64,000 bases of DNA from DASSSQ01 sp963839285 (GCA_963839285.1 CAWIUN010000020.1:806001-870000), one strand, 5' to 3'. Counted from the first letter of the stretch, positions 37,758 through 47,794 are shown. Notes: a model not told the origin generated them from the sequence alone. Made by a program: numbers and translations.

Positions 37758-38360
37758 CTACTCGAGCGCGATCCGGTTCGGCGGCCAGTAGATCGCGAAG
37801 ACCTTGCCGATCAGGTTCTCGCGCGGCACCGTCCCCCACTCGCGCGAGTCGCACGAGGAGGCCCGGTTGTCGCCCATGAAGAAGTAGTGGTGCGGCGGGA
37901 TCTTGATCGGGGCGACCGTGCGCACGTCGCGCCGCTCGGGCTTCACGTAGGGCTCGTTCAGCCGCTTGCCGTCGATGTAGACGTAGCCGTTCCGCTCCGA
38001 CCAGGTCTCGCCGGGCAGGCCGATCAGCCGCTTGACGAAGGTGCCGCCGGCGCCGCAGCGGAGCGCCGCGGCCGGGGGCGTGTTGAAGACGACGACGTCG
38101 CCGCGGCGCGGGTCGCGGAAGTGGTAGATCAGCCGGTTCGCGAGCACGCGGTCGGAGAAGCGCGCCTCGCAGCCGGGGCCGGGCCGGGCGCAGTGCAGCG
38201 TCGGCTCCATCGACGACGACGGGATCCGGTAGGGGTTGACGACCCAGGCCTTGATCGCCAGCACGATCAGGATCGCGCCGACGATCGTGACCAGCCAGTC
38301 GATCACGACCCGCCAGCCGTGCGGCATCCCCTCGGTCAGCCGGTCGACGGGGTTCCTCAC
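37758..38360 (-). CDS. lepB: Signal peptidase I, second copy
   Basis: 200 residues, intact. One N-terminal membrane helix (WLVTIVGAILIVLAIKAWVV), then the catalytic Ser in YRIPSSSMEPTL, the Lys in GGTFVKRLIGLPGE, and the box E MGDNRASSCDSREWGTVP. Cleaves signal peptides outside the membrane. Compared with E. coli LepB it has an insert with two cysteines (CARPGPGC) and Cys in LRCGAGG. About 60-70 percent similar by eye to the copy at 39038. The GTG overlaps the trmD stop (GTGA). Confidence 0.94.
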   Translation of the reverse strand: MRNPVDRLTEGMPHGWRVVIDWLVTIVGAILIVLAIKAWVVNPYRIPSSSMEPTLHCARPGPGCEARFSDRVLANRLIYHFRDPRRGDVVVFNTPPAAALRCGAGGTFVKRLIGLPGETWSERNGYVYIDGKRLNEPYVKPERRDVRTVAPIKIPPHHYFFMGDNRASSCDSREWGTVPRENLIGKVFAIYWPPNRIALE

Positions 38361-39013
38361 GCGTGCGTCCTCAGCCGGCTCTGCTCGCGCCGCCAGGCCT
38401 CGATCCGCGCGTGGTCGCCGGAGAGGAGCACGTCCGGCACGCTCCAGCCGCGGAACTCGGCCGGCCGTGTGTAGTGCGGGTACTCGAGGCCGCCCTCGAG
38501 CGCCTCGGAGAAGCTCTCGTGCTCGCCGGAGCCCTCGGCGAGCGCGCCCGGGAGCCGGCGCGCGACGGCGTCGAGCAGCACCATCGCGGGCAGCTCGCCG
38601 CCGGAGAGGACGTAGGGGCCGATCGAGATCGCGTCGGTGGCGAGGTGCTCGACGATCCGCTCGTCGAAGCCCTCGAAGCGCGCCGAGAGCAGGGTCAGCC
38701 GCTGCTCGCCGGCGAGCTCCTCGACGAGCGCCTGCTCGAGCGGGCGCCCGGCCGGGACGAGCGCGACGACGCGGTGGGAGGGCGCGCCGCCGTAGACGCC
38801 CTCGAGCGCGGCGGCGACGACGTCGACCCGGAGCACCATGCCGGCGCCGCCGCCGTAGGGCTCGTCGTCGACCTGGCCGGCGCGCAGCGGCGTGAAGTCG
38901 CGATAGCCGTACAGGTGCAGGTCGAGCCCGTCGCCGAGCACCGCCGCGAGCGGCCGCTGCTCCGTCATCCACGCGAACGCGTGCGGCACGAGGGTGAAGA
39001 CGTCGATCTGCAC
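38357..39013 (-). CDS. trmD: tRNA (guanine-N1)-methyltransferase TrmD
   Basis: 218 residues, intact. Methylates G37 next to the anticodon of several tRNAs. SPOUT-fold signatures: MQIDVFTLVPHAF, DDEPYGGGAGMVLR, the SAM knot with SARFEGFDERI, and ISIGPYVLSGGELPAMVLLDA, then the C-terminal HARIEAWRREQ. Slightly shorter than typical (about 240). GTG start at 39013, 24 bases after the end of the first lepB. It is sandwiched between two lepB copies, an unusual arrangement. Confidence 0.94.
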   Translation of the reverse strand: MQIDVFTLVPHAFAWMTEQRPLAAVLGDGLDLHLYGYRDFTPLRAGQVDDEPYGGGAGMVLRVDVVAAALEGVYGGAPSHRVVALVPAGRPLEQALVEELAGEQRLTLLSARFEGFDERIVEHLATDAISIGPYVLSGGELPAMVLLDAVARRLPGALAEGSGEHESFSEALEGGLEYPHYTRPAEFRGWSVPDVLLSGDHARIEAWRREQSRLRTHA

Positions 39014-39037
39014 GACCGGAGAGCGTACTGGCCGCCG

Positions 39038-39628
39038 CTAGTCGAGGCCGATCCGGTCGGGAGGCCAGTAGGTCGCGATCACCTCGCCGACGATGTCGGC
39101 GCGCGGGACCGCCCCCCATTTCCGCGAGTCGCACGAGTACTTGCGGTTGTCGCCCATGAAGAAGTAGTGGCCGGCCGGGATCCGCCGCCGCGGCCAGTCC
39201 TCGGCGTCGCGCCGCGCGTCCTGGACGTACGGCTCCTTCAGCGGCTTGCCGTCGATGTAGACGGTGCCGTCGTGCTCCGACCAGGTCTCGCCGGGCAGGG
39301 CGATCAACCGCTTGACGTAGGTGCCGCCGGCGCCGCATTCCGTCAGCGCCTTCGGCGGCGTCCGGAAGACGACGATGTCGCCGCGCCGCGGGTCGCGGAA
39401 CCGGTAGACGAGCCGGTTCGCGAGCACGCGGTCGGAGCTCGAGGACTCGCAGCCGTTCGCGGGCCGCGCGCAGCGGAGCGTCGGCTCCATCGACGAGGAC
39501 GGGATCCGGTAGGGGTTGACGACCCACGCCTTGACCGCGAGCACGAGCCCGACGGCGACGGCGACCGTCAGCGCCCAGTCGACGAGGGTCCGCACCCTGT
39601 GCGGCAGGCGGCGGAGCGGGCTCCTCAC
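39038..39628 (-). CDS. lepB: Signal peptidase I, first copy
   Basis: 196 residues, intact. Membrane helix ALTVAVAVGLVLAVKAWVV, catalytic YRIPSSSMEPTL, Lys in GGTYVKRLIALPGE, MGDNRKYSCDSRKWGAVP. Shares with the second copy the cysteine insert (CARPANGC) and TECGAGG, so the pair arose by duplication around trmD. The GTG at 39628 overlaps the stop of a 13-codon frame that itself overlaps the rimM stop. Confidence 0.93.
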   Translation of the reverse strand: MRSPLRRLPHRVRTLVDWALTVAVAVGLVLAVKAWVVNPYRIPSSSMEPTLRCARPANGCESSSSDRVLANRLVYRFRDPRRGDIVVFRTPPKALTECGAGGTYVKRLIALPGETWSEHDGTVYIDGKPLKEPYVQDARRDAEDWPRRRIPAGHYFFMGDNRKYSCDSRKWGAVPRADIVGEVIATYWPPDRIGLD

Positions 39629-39666
39629 AGCGGCCGCTGCTGGTCTTCGTCCGGGCCGCGCCTCAT
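39625..39666 (-). CDS. Possible 13-residue coupling peptide between rimM and lepB
   Basis: ATG (39666-39664) overlaps the rimM TGA as ATGA; the frame encodes MRRGPDEDQQRPL and stops at a TGA (39627-39625) that overlaps the GTG of lepB as GTGA. Such back-to-back 4-base overlaps would carry ribosomes from rimM into lepB without a new binding site. It may have no function as a peptide. Confidence 0.35.
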   Translation of the reverse strand: MRRGPDEDQQRPL

Positions 39667-40132
39667 CCCTGGTCGGCGAAGCCCTCCGCGACGACGATCC
39701 GCCCGCCCGCGAGGTCGACCTCGAGCACGCAGTCCTCGACGAGCGGGAGCAGGAGTCCGGTGTCGAGCTCGAGCACGTCGTTGGCAGGATACGGGCTGAC
39801 CTCGACGACCTTCCCGAGCGTCCGCCCGGAGGCGCTCGGTCGCCTCGAGGCCGACGAGGTCGAAGACGTAGTAGGCATCCGGGCCCGGCGCGGGCAGGGC
39901 CTCGCGCGGCACGGTCAGCTCGGCGCCCCGCTCGACGGGCCGGTCGAGCCTGACCGCGAGCCGCCCGCCGCCGACCCGCCGGGCGGCGACGACCTCGGCC
40001 CGCTCGCCGCCGACGAAGACCTCCAGCCCGACCTCGAGCCTGCCGCTCGGGCGCTCGACGACGAAGGAGCCGTCGAGCCCGTGCGGGCGTCCCACGCGGC
40101 CGACGGCCGACCCAGTCCGGCGCGCCGCTCAC
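39663..40132 (-). CDS. rimM: Ribosome maturation factor RimM (two disruptions)
   Basis: About 155 residues. Helps assemble the 30S head. N-terminal domain: VGRPHGLDGSFVVE and VEVGLEVFVGG-like strand; C-terminal PRC-barrel: YYVFDLVGLEA, GKVVEVSPYPANDVLEL, LLPLVEDCVLEVDLAGGRIVV. GTG 40132 is set by VSGAPDWVGR. Two faults: GGCCGAC is duplicated in tandem at 40098-40111 (7 bp, shifts the frame near residue 10), and one extra base near 39838. The protein is essential for normal growth in most bacteria, so errors are more likely than true loss. A repeated promoter/leader element lies upstream. Confidence 0.82.
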
Positions 40133-40186
40133 GGGCGCCGCCGCTCTCGCCTCCGGCCGGCGCGCTCCGGTCTCCAGCCACCCTCG

Positions 40187-40280
40187 GGCCTCCAACCGCC
40201 CCCAAGGGGTCCCCCGCGACCCCCTGCGGGCAGCCTAGCCGCGAAATCGGGACGTGTCTGTGCCGGAAGCGTGCCGAAAG
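40187..40280 (-). promoter_or_regulatory. Repeated promoter plus G-rich leader, copy 3 (upstream of rimM)
   Basis: Minus strand: TCGGCACG (40277-40270), CCGGCACA 11 bases on, CAGACA (40260-40255), 17-bp spacer, TAGGCT (40237-40232), then GGGGGTCGCGGGGG, ACCCCTT, GGGGGCGGTTGG. It opens a new promoter inside the ffh-rpsP-KH-rimM run, about 95 bases before the rimM GTG. Compared with copies 1 and 2, the leader has A-C-C-C-C in place of A-T-C-C-C and a G instead of T in the GGTGG part. Confidence 0.7.
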
Positions 40281-40304
40281 ACGCGCGGGCGCGGCGGCTG
40301 CGCA

Positions 40305-40536
40305 CTAGTCGACGATCTCGAGCAGGACGCGGCGATCGTCGCGCGGAGCGCTCGCACGGACGAGCGTCCGCAGCGCGCGCGCGATCCGGCCCTGCCGGCC
40401 GATCACCTTGCCGACGTCGTCGGGCGCGACGTACAGGAGCAGGACGACGCGCGTCGTCCCGCTCCTCGGTCTCCACCCGCACGGCGCCCGGGTCGTCGAC
40501 GAGCTCGCGCGCGAGGTAGACGAGGAGCTCGGACAC
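40305..40536 (-). CDS. khpA: KH-domain RNA-binding protein KhpA/YlqC (one frameshift)
   Basis: About 76 residues. A single type-II KH domain: LLVYLARELVDDPGAVRVET, then VVLLLYVAPDDVGKVIGRQGRIARALRTLVRA with the GxxG loop (IGRQG), and RVLLEIVD at the end. KhpA binds sRNAs and mRNAs and affects cell division in Firmicutes; the gene regularly follows rpsP. One extra base near 40470 (GAGGAGCGGGACG) shifts the frame after VETEE. GTG 40536 lies 4 bases after the rpsP stop. Confidence 0.9.
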
Positions 40537-40540
40537 CGTG

Positions 40541-40783
40541 CTAGGCGATGTTCTGCGTCTTCAGCAGCTTCCTGACCGCGTCCGTGGGCTGCGCGCCCTT
40601 GGCGAGCCAGTCCTTCACCTTCGCCTCGTCGAGCTCGATCGTCGACGGGTCGGTCTGCGGGTTGTAGCGGCCGACGATGTCGAGGAACTTCCCGTCGCGC
40701 GGGGAGCGCTCGTCGGCGGCGACGACGCGGTAGATCGGGTTCTTCTTCGAGCCGACCCGCGTCAGCCTCAGCTTCACTGCCAT
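40541..40783 (-). CDS. rpsP: 30S ribosomal protein S16 (bS16)
   Basis: 80 residues, intact: VKLRLTRVGSKKNPIYRVVAADERSPRDG, then FLDIVGRYNPQT and DEAKVKDWLAKGAQPTDAVR. Starts 3 bases after the ffh stop, so it belongs to the ffh-rpsP-khpA transcript. Confidence 0.97.
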   Translation of the reverse strand: MAVKLRLTRVGSKKNPIYRVVAADERSPRDGKFLDIVGRYNPQTDPSTIELDEAKVKDWLAKGAQPTDAVRKLLKTQNIA

Positions 40784-40786
40784 GCC

Positions 40787-42121
<1,335 letters not shown>

Positions 42122-42302
42122 GGTCAGACAGTGTACGCACGGCCCGTCGGCTCCCTGTCGCGTGCCCGTGCCCTCGGGTCGAGAACGGGATCGTTCGCGA
42201 GCGCAGCTCGTGCGGATCGGCCGAAGACCCGCCGCGACGATGCTCGCGCCGGTCGCTCGACCGCGGCGAGGAAGCCCCGAGGCTCGCTGCGGAGCGGACG
42301 TC

Positions 42303-43253
42303 CTACGAACCCGCGACGAGCGCCCGCGCGAAGTCGTCCGGGTCGAAGGGGCGCAGGTCCTCGAGCCCCTCCCCGACGCCGACGAGCTTGACGGGCAGGC
42401 CGAGCTCGTGGGCGATCGCGACGGCGATGCCGCCGCGCGCGGAGCCGTCGAGCTTCGTCAGGGCGACGCCCGTCACGTCGACGGCCTGCCCGAAGAGCCG
42501 CGCCTGGACGAGGCCGTTCTGGCCGGTGGTGGCGTCGACGGTGAGGATCGTCTCGTGCGGAGCGCCGTCGAGGCGCTGGGCGATCACGCGACGCACCTTC
42601 GCGAGCTCCTCCATCAGGTTCGCCTGGGTGTGCAGGCGCCCCGCGGTGTCGACGATGACGACGTCGTGGCCGCGCGCCTGCGCGGCCTCGATCCCGTCGT
42701 AGGCGACGGAGGCGGGATCGCGGCCGCGCTGGCCGCCGACGAAGTCCGCGTCGGCGCGCCCGGCCCAGATCTCGAGCTGCTCCTCGGCGGCGGCGCGATA
42801 CGTGTCCGCGGCGGCGAGCAGGACCGAGCGGCCGTGGCGGCGCAGCTGCCAGGCGAGCTTGCCGATCGTCGTCGTCTTGCCGGTCCCGTTGACGCCGACG
42901 ACGAGGATCACCGTCGGCTTCGCGGCGACGTCGAGCGTCGGCGGCTCGCCCATCAGCGCCCCGATCTCCGCCGCGAGCGGCTCGCCGAGGTCGCCGAGGT
43001 CGGGGCGGGCCTCGAGCCGCTGCACGAGCTCGGCGGTCGCGCGGACGCCGACGTCGGCCTGGATCAGCGCCTCCTCGAGGCGTTCCCAGGCCTCGTCGTC
43101 GCTCGGGTCGAAGGCCGCCGCCGCGATCGACTCGGTCAGCGCACGGCGCGACTTCGAGAGCGAGTCCCGCAGCCGCCCGAAGAAGCCGCCGCGCTCCTCC
43201 GGCGACTCGTCGCCGCCGCCCTCTCCGAGCAGCTCTCCCCAGCTCCGCGCCAT
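42303..43253 (-). CDS. ftsY: Signal recognition particle receptor FtsY
   Basis: 316 residues, intact. GTPase partner of Ffh at the membrane. A short acidic N-terminus (no long A domain), then FFGRLRDSLSKSRRALTESI, G1 VVGVNGTGKTTTIGKLAW, AADTYRAAAEEQLEIWAG, VVIVDTAGRLHTQANLMEEL, TKLDGSARGGIAVAIAHELGLP and the C-terminal LRPFDPDDFARAL. TAACGT stands 9 bases before the ATG. A second promoter of the direct-repeat family with a conserved leader lies ~125 bases upstream. Confidence 0.96.
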   Translation of the reverse strand: MARSWGELLGEGGGDESPEERGGFFGRLRDSLSKSRRALTESIAAAAFDPSDDEAWERLEEALIQADVGVRATAELVQRLEARPDLGDLGEPLAAEIGALMGEPPTLDVAAKPTVILVVGVNGTGKTTTIGKLAWQLRRHGRSVLLAAADTYRAAAEEQLEIWAGRADADFVGGQRGRDPASVAYDGIEAAQARGHDVVIVDTAGRLHTQANLMEELAKVRRVIAQRLDGAPHETILTVDATTGQNGLVQARLFGQAVDVTGVALTKLDGSARGGIAVAIAHELGLPVKLVGVGEGLEDLRPFDPDDFARALVAGS

Positions 43254-43327
43254 CGCCGCGACACGTTATCGGCCCGGGGTTCGACTGCGATCGGCACGGC
43301 TCGCCGCCCGCCTCGACTCGGAGCGCA

Positions 43328-43421
43328 CCCCCACCCTCAAAGGGTGGGGCTTTCTACCCGCCTCCCTCGGAGTCGACGATACCGCGGAACTCGGCACGGA
43401 AGTGGCACGGGATCGTGCCGA
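43328..43421 (-). promoter_or_regulatory. Direct-repeat promoter and conserved leader upstream of ftsY
   Basis: Minus strand: TCGGCACG (43421-43414), a degenerate second site, CACTTC (43404-43399), 17-bp spacer, TATCGT (43381-43376). The leader then reads GAGGGAGGCGGGTAGA and a perfect 8-bp hairpin, CCCCACCC/GGGTGGGG (43349-43342 with 43336-43329 on the plus strand), loop of 5. The leader matches that of pntA2 (27036-27082) nearly base for base up to the hairpin. It overlaps the 3' end of the upstream kinase-like gene. Confidence 0.65.
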
Positions 43422-43937
43422 TTTCGTGAAAACTCGCTGCTGCCGGCGGCGGCCAGGAAGGCGCGCGCCTCGCGGCGGGAGCGGAGCGTCACGACCGCGG
43501 TCGAGGCGGGCGCGGCGGCCAGCGCCTCGAGGATGCGCGGCCGGTCGAGACGGGGGAAGCGCCAGACCCAGCGCAGGAAGGCGGCGTCGATCCGGTCGGC
43601 GACGCCGGTCGCGGGATCGACCGCGCCGCGATGACGCAGGCGCCGCCGCAGGATGCCCCCGAGGCAAACCCGGCGGGGCAGGTCGAGGAAGACGACCGTG
43701 TCGGCGGCGGCGACGCGCCGGTCGAGCGAGGAGAGGCGCATCGCGTCGAGCACCCACGCGTCCCGGACGAGCACGCCCGCCTCGAGCCGCTGCCACGCGT
43801 CTCCCCGTGCGCGCTCGCCTCCGCTGCGGCCGAGGAAGTCGCCGTGGACGACCTCGATCCCGAGCGACGCGGCCGAGCGCCCGCGCCAGCGTCGTCTTGC
43901 CCGCGCCGCTGCAGCCGATCACGGCGACGCGCCGCAT
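43337..43937 (-). CDS. P-loop kinase-like protein, FlaR/topology-modulation type (one frameshift)
   Basis: About 200 residues. Walker A VIGCSGAGKTTLARALG right at the N-terminus; then WVLDAMRLSSLDRRVAAADTVVFLDLPRRVC and WRFPRLDRPRILEAL, as in adenylate-kinase-like proteins annotated as DNA topology modulation protein FlaR. The substrate is unknown. One extra base near 43877 (GGCCGCGTCGCTCGG) breaks the frame after GKTTLARALGR. The real C-terminus is uncertain: the frame runs past FLAAAGSS through the ftsY promoter element and ends inside its leader hairpin, so the tail is probably an artefact or a recent extension. Starts 3 bases after the smc stop. Confidence 0.7.
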
Positions 43938-43940
43938 CGG

Positions 43941-46900
43941 CTACGCCGTCGCGGCGACCTCGTCGCGCGGCAGGCGGCGCGAGAGGATCTGCGAGACGCC
44001 GTCGCGCATGGTGACGCCGTAGAGCACGTCCGCGGCCTCCATCGTCCGCTTCTGATGCGTGATCACGACGAACTGCGCCTCGTCCGCGTAGCGGCGGAGC
44101 AGCTCGACGAAGCGGCCGATGTTCGTGTCGTCGAGCGCCGCCTCGACCTCGTCGAGCAGGTAGAACGGCGCCGGCCGCGCGAGGAAGAGCGAGAAGAGGA
44201 AGGCGATCGCGCCGAGCGCCTTCTCGCCGCCGGAGAGGAGGCTGAGTCGCGTCACGCGCTTGCCGGCGGGCCGCAGCTCGACCTCGACGCCCTGCCGGTC
44301 CGGATCGGGCTCGGCGCCCTCCTCGTCGCGTGCCTCGACGAGCCGCAGCCTGCCCTCGCCGCCGGGGAAGAGCGTCTCGGCGACCTCGGTGAAGTGCCGC
44401 TGCACGGCGTCGAAGGTCTCGGCGAACCGCTGCTCGACCGTGCGCGTCAGGTCGTCGCGCAGCGCCTCGAGCTCCTGCAGGCTCCGCTCGAGGTCGTCGC
44501 GCTGGACGGTCAGCTCCTCGAGCCGCTCCTGCTCGGCCTCGTACTCCTCCTTCGCGAGCGGGTTGACCTGTCCGAGCTGCTCGCGGCGGCCGCTCGAGCC
44601 GCTCGAGCTTCACGGCCAGCTCGTCGCGGTCGCCGTCCTCGAGCGGCTCGGCGCCTGCCGCCTCGAGGCGGCGGCCGGCGTCCTCGGCCTCCGCCTCGAG
44701 CCGGGCGAGCTCGACGTCGACGGCGGCGATCCGCTCGCCCGCCTCTGCGGAGGCGCGCCGGAGCTCGGCCTCGGCCGCGCCCAGCTCCCGCAGGCGCATC
44801 GCGAGCTCGCCGGCGCGGTGTGCGCCGGCGTCGACCCGCGCCTGCAGGGGCGCCTCGAAGCCGGCCGCGGTGGCCGTGGCCGCCGCGAGCGCCTGGTCGA
44901 GCCGCTCCACGCGGGCCGCGACCTCGGTGAGCCGCTCGGGGTCGAGGCTGCGCAGCTGCCTCGGGACGGCCTCGTCGAAGGCGTCGGCCGCCGCGCGGGA
45001 ACGCTCCCGGGCCGCGGCCGACGATCTCCGCGGCCGCCGCGAGCTCGCGCTCTGCCTCCTCGGGGGAGAGCTCCGTCTCCACCGGCTCGGCGTCGAGTCG
45101 CGCCGCCGCCTGCTCGTGCGCGGCCGCGCGGGTCGCGAGCTCGGCGAGCTCGCGCCGCACGTCGGCCTCGGCCCCGCCGAGGCGCCGCAACTCCTCGCCG
45201 AGCTCGCCGGCGCGCGCCGTCCCCGACTCGGCGCCGCTCGCGCAGCGGCGCCGCGAACCGCTCGAGCTGCGCTTCGAGCGCCGCGTCGAGCCGGCCGGCG
45301 GCCGCGAGCGAGGCGCCGCAGCGCGTCCCGGTCGGCCGGCCGGGAGCGCTTCAGATGCGCGACCTCGGCATAGGCGGCGGCGGCCTCCTGCGCGCGCGCC
45401 TCCGCCTTCACCGCAGCGGCGGCGGCGACCTCGGCCTGCCGCTCCAGCGAGCCCGCCTCGGCGACGAGGGCGCGGCGTCGGGCGTCCAGCTCGAGCAGCA
45501 CGGCCTCGGCGGTCTCGCCCGCGAACCAGAGCTCGCCCCGCTGCGGGTCGAAGCCGTAGCCCTCGGGCGTGACCGAGGCGACGGTGCAGGCGAGCAACGC
45601 TTCCTTCGCGACGACCGGCAGCGCCGCTACGAGCTCCTGCGGGGCGCGGCCGACGAGGACGAGCAGGCTGCCGAGGCCCGCCTCCCGGGCGCGCTCGAGC
45701 AGCCGGAAGCCGTCGCCGGCGTCGTCGGCCAGGAGCGCCGACGCGCGCGGCCCGAGCGCGGCCGCGACCGCGCGCTCGCGTCCCGGCTCGACCTCCAGCG
45801 TCGAGAGCGCCAGCCGCTCGCCCTCCTCCGCGAGCGCACGGGCTGCCGGCGGGATGCCCTCCCGCTCGGCGATCGACTGCTCGAGGGTCTGCAGCCGCTC
45901 CTGTGCGGCGCGCGCCCGCTCGGCGAGGGTGTCCCGCTCGCGCGCCGCCGTCCGCGCGGCGGCGTCGGCCTCGTCTGCGGCCGCCTCGAGCTCCTCCGGA
46001 CGCGGGCCCGGCGCCGAGGCGGCCGCCTCGGCCTCCTCGAGCTCCCGCCCCGCGTCGGCGACGAGCGCCTGCGCGGACTCGCGGCGGAGGGCCAGCCGCT
46101 CGCCCGCCGACTGCAGCCGCAGCAGCGCCTCAGCAGCCCCCTCACGCCCGCCGGCGGCGCCCGCCAGCTCGCCCTCGAGCTCGGCGCGACCTGCCAGCAG
46201 CGCCTCGACGCGGGCCTGCACCTCCGCCTGCGCGGCCCGCCCGACCGACGCCGCCCGCTCGTGCGCCGAGCGGGCCCGGCCGGCCGCGAGCCGGCGCGCC
46301 TCGTCGGCCACGCGCGCCGCTGCGGCCGCCTCGCGGGCCACCCGCTCGAGCTCGGCCTCGCGGCCGGGCGAGCGGGTCTGCGCGAGTGCGATCTCGGCCT
46401 GCACCGCGGCGAGCAGCGCCTGTGCGGACTCGCGGCGCAGCCCGAGCCGCTCGCCCGCGCTCCGCAGCCGGTACAGCGTCGCCGTCGCCCCTTCGCGGCC
46501 GCCCGCGGCATCCGCGAGCTCCTCCTCGGCCGCGTTCCGCTCGGCCAGGACCGCCTCGAGCTTCCCGTCGGAATCCTTGCGCGCGAGCGCCGCGGCCGTC
46601 CGCCGCCCCTGCGCCTCGCCCGTCCGCTCCTCGAGCGCCGCCAGGTCGAGCGTCGCGATCGTCGCCCGGATCCGTCCGATCTCGCCGCGCAGCTTCTCGG
46701 CGCGCTCGGCGGCCGTCGCCTGCAGCGCCAGCGGGCGCAGCCGCTTCCTGACCTCGTCCTCGAGATCGCGTGCGCGGTCGACCTGCAGCGCCACGCGCGC
46801 CAGCTTCAGCTCGGCGCGGTGGCGGCGGCTCTTGAAGCGCCCGAGGCCCGCCGCCTGCTCGATCAGCTCGCGCCGCTCCTCGGGCTTCGACGACAGCACC

Positions 46901-47349
46901 GCCTCGACGCGGCCCTGCGAGATCACCGAGCGGAGGCCGCCGCCGAGCCCGACGTCCGCGAGCAGCTCGACGAGGTCGAGCCGCCGCACCGGCGTGCGGT
47001 TGACGAGGTACTGGCCCTCGCCGCCGCGGTGCAGGCGCCGCGCGATCGAGACCTCCGAGAAGCCGATCTCCTCGCCGAAGCCGCCGTCCTCGTTGTCGAA
47101 GAGGAGCTCGACCTCGCAGTGGTCGACGGGCGTGCCGCGCGCCGAGCCGGCGAAGAGGACGTCGTCCGGCTTCTCCGCGCGCAGCTCCGACGGCGCCAGC
47201 ACGCCGGTCGCCCAGAGGATCGCGTCCGAGACGTTCGACTTCCCGGACCCGTTCGGGCCGACGACGACGGAGACGCCCGGCTCGAGCAGGATCTCGACCG
47301 GGTCCGCGAACGACTTGAACCCGCGCAGCTTGATCGCCTTCAGGTGCAC
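43941..47349 (-). CDS. smc: Chromosome segregation protein SMC (four frameshifts)
   Basis: About 1135 residues. Organises the chromosome together with ScpA/B. N-terminal head LRGFKSFADPVEI, VVGPNGSGKSNVSDAILWATG, hinge region around LLADDAGDGFRLL and GYGFDPQRGELWF, long Ala/Glu/Arg coiled coils, and the C-terminal head LSLLSGGEKALGAIAFLF, FYLLDEVEAALDDTN. Extra bases near 45312, 45240, 45022 and 44590 all lie in the second coiled-coil arm; each one-base removal rejoins good coiled-coil sequence. GTG 47349 follows TAGCCT by 7 bases (leaderless). The first arm contains a repeated segment, REGA-x-x-x-L-x-R-L-x-SAGERL-x-LRRESAQAL, about 117 residues apart. Confidence 0.93.
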
Positions 47350-47585
47350 CGGCGGGAGGCTAGCGGGCGGCGCGGACGTCGATCCACGTCGGCTCGAGCG
47401 GTGCCGGACGGGCACCCGAGCCTGCCACCCGGTCGCTCGCGGCGAGAGAGAGCCCACACGACGGTGCCGCCGCCGGCGGCGCCGTGGCCGTCGCGCCCGG
47501 GCAGGCGAACGGACGAGAGCCGGGGCTGCCGGAACTCCGGGCTCCGGGGGTTCCGGACGACGGCCGCACGGACTACGATCCGCCC

Positions 47586-47771
47586 GTGGAGCAGCCCCTG
47601 CTCGAATTGCTCGCCTCCCGGAGCGACGACGCCGCAGTCGCGCTCGCGGCGGGGCGGCTGGGTCCGGCGGCCGAGCGGCCGGCGCGGACGGGGGCGCCGG
47701 CGCGTGCCGTGCGATTGGAGCAGGTCGCGGACCTCGAGGAGGAGGCCGCAGGCGAGGAGCGCTCGAGCTGA
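47586..47771 (+). CDS. Small hypothetical protein
   Basis: 61 residues, MEQPLLELLASRSDDAAVAL then a Pro/Ala/Arg-rich middle and an acidic end (LEEEAAGEERSS). The GTG is exactly 6 bases after TACGAT (47574-47579), matching the leaderless pattern of the other genes, which is the main support. Divergent from smc. Its stop overlaps the region where the secreted glycine-rich protein begins, so they may be coupled. No family recognised. Confidence 0.55.
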   Translation: MEQPLLELLASRSDDAAVALAAGRLGPAAERPARTGAPARAVRLEQVADLEEEAAGEERSS

Positions 47772-47794
47772 GCCGGCGTCGCGGCCTCACCGGA

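Noticed and set aside
47360..47569. A 69-codon minus-strand frame upstream of smc ending in EPTWIDVRAAR.
   Set aside because: It would run over the smc promoter and has no start signal; the proline/alanine content is what random GC-rich sequence gives.
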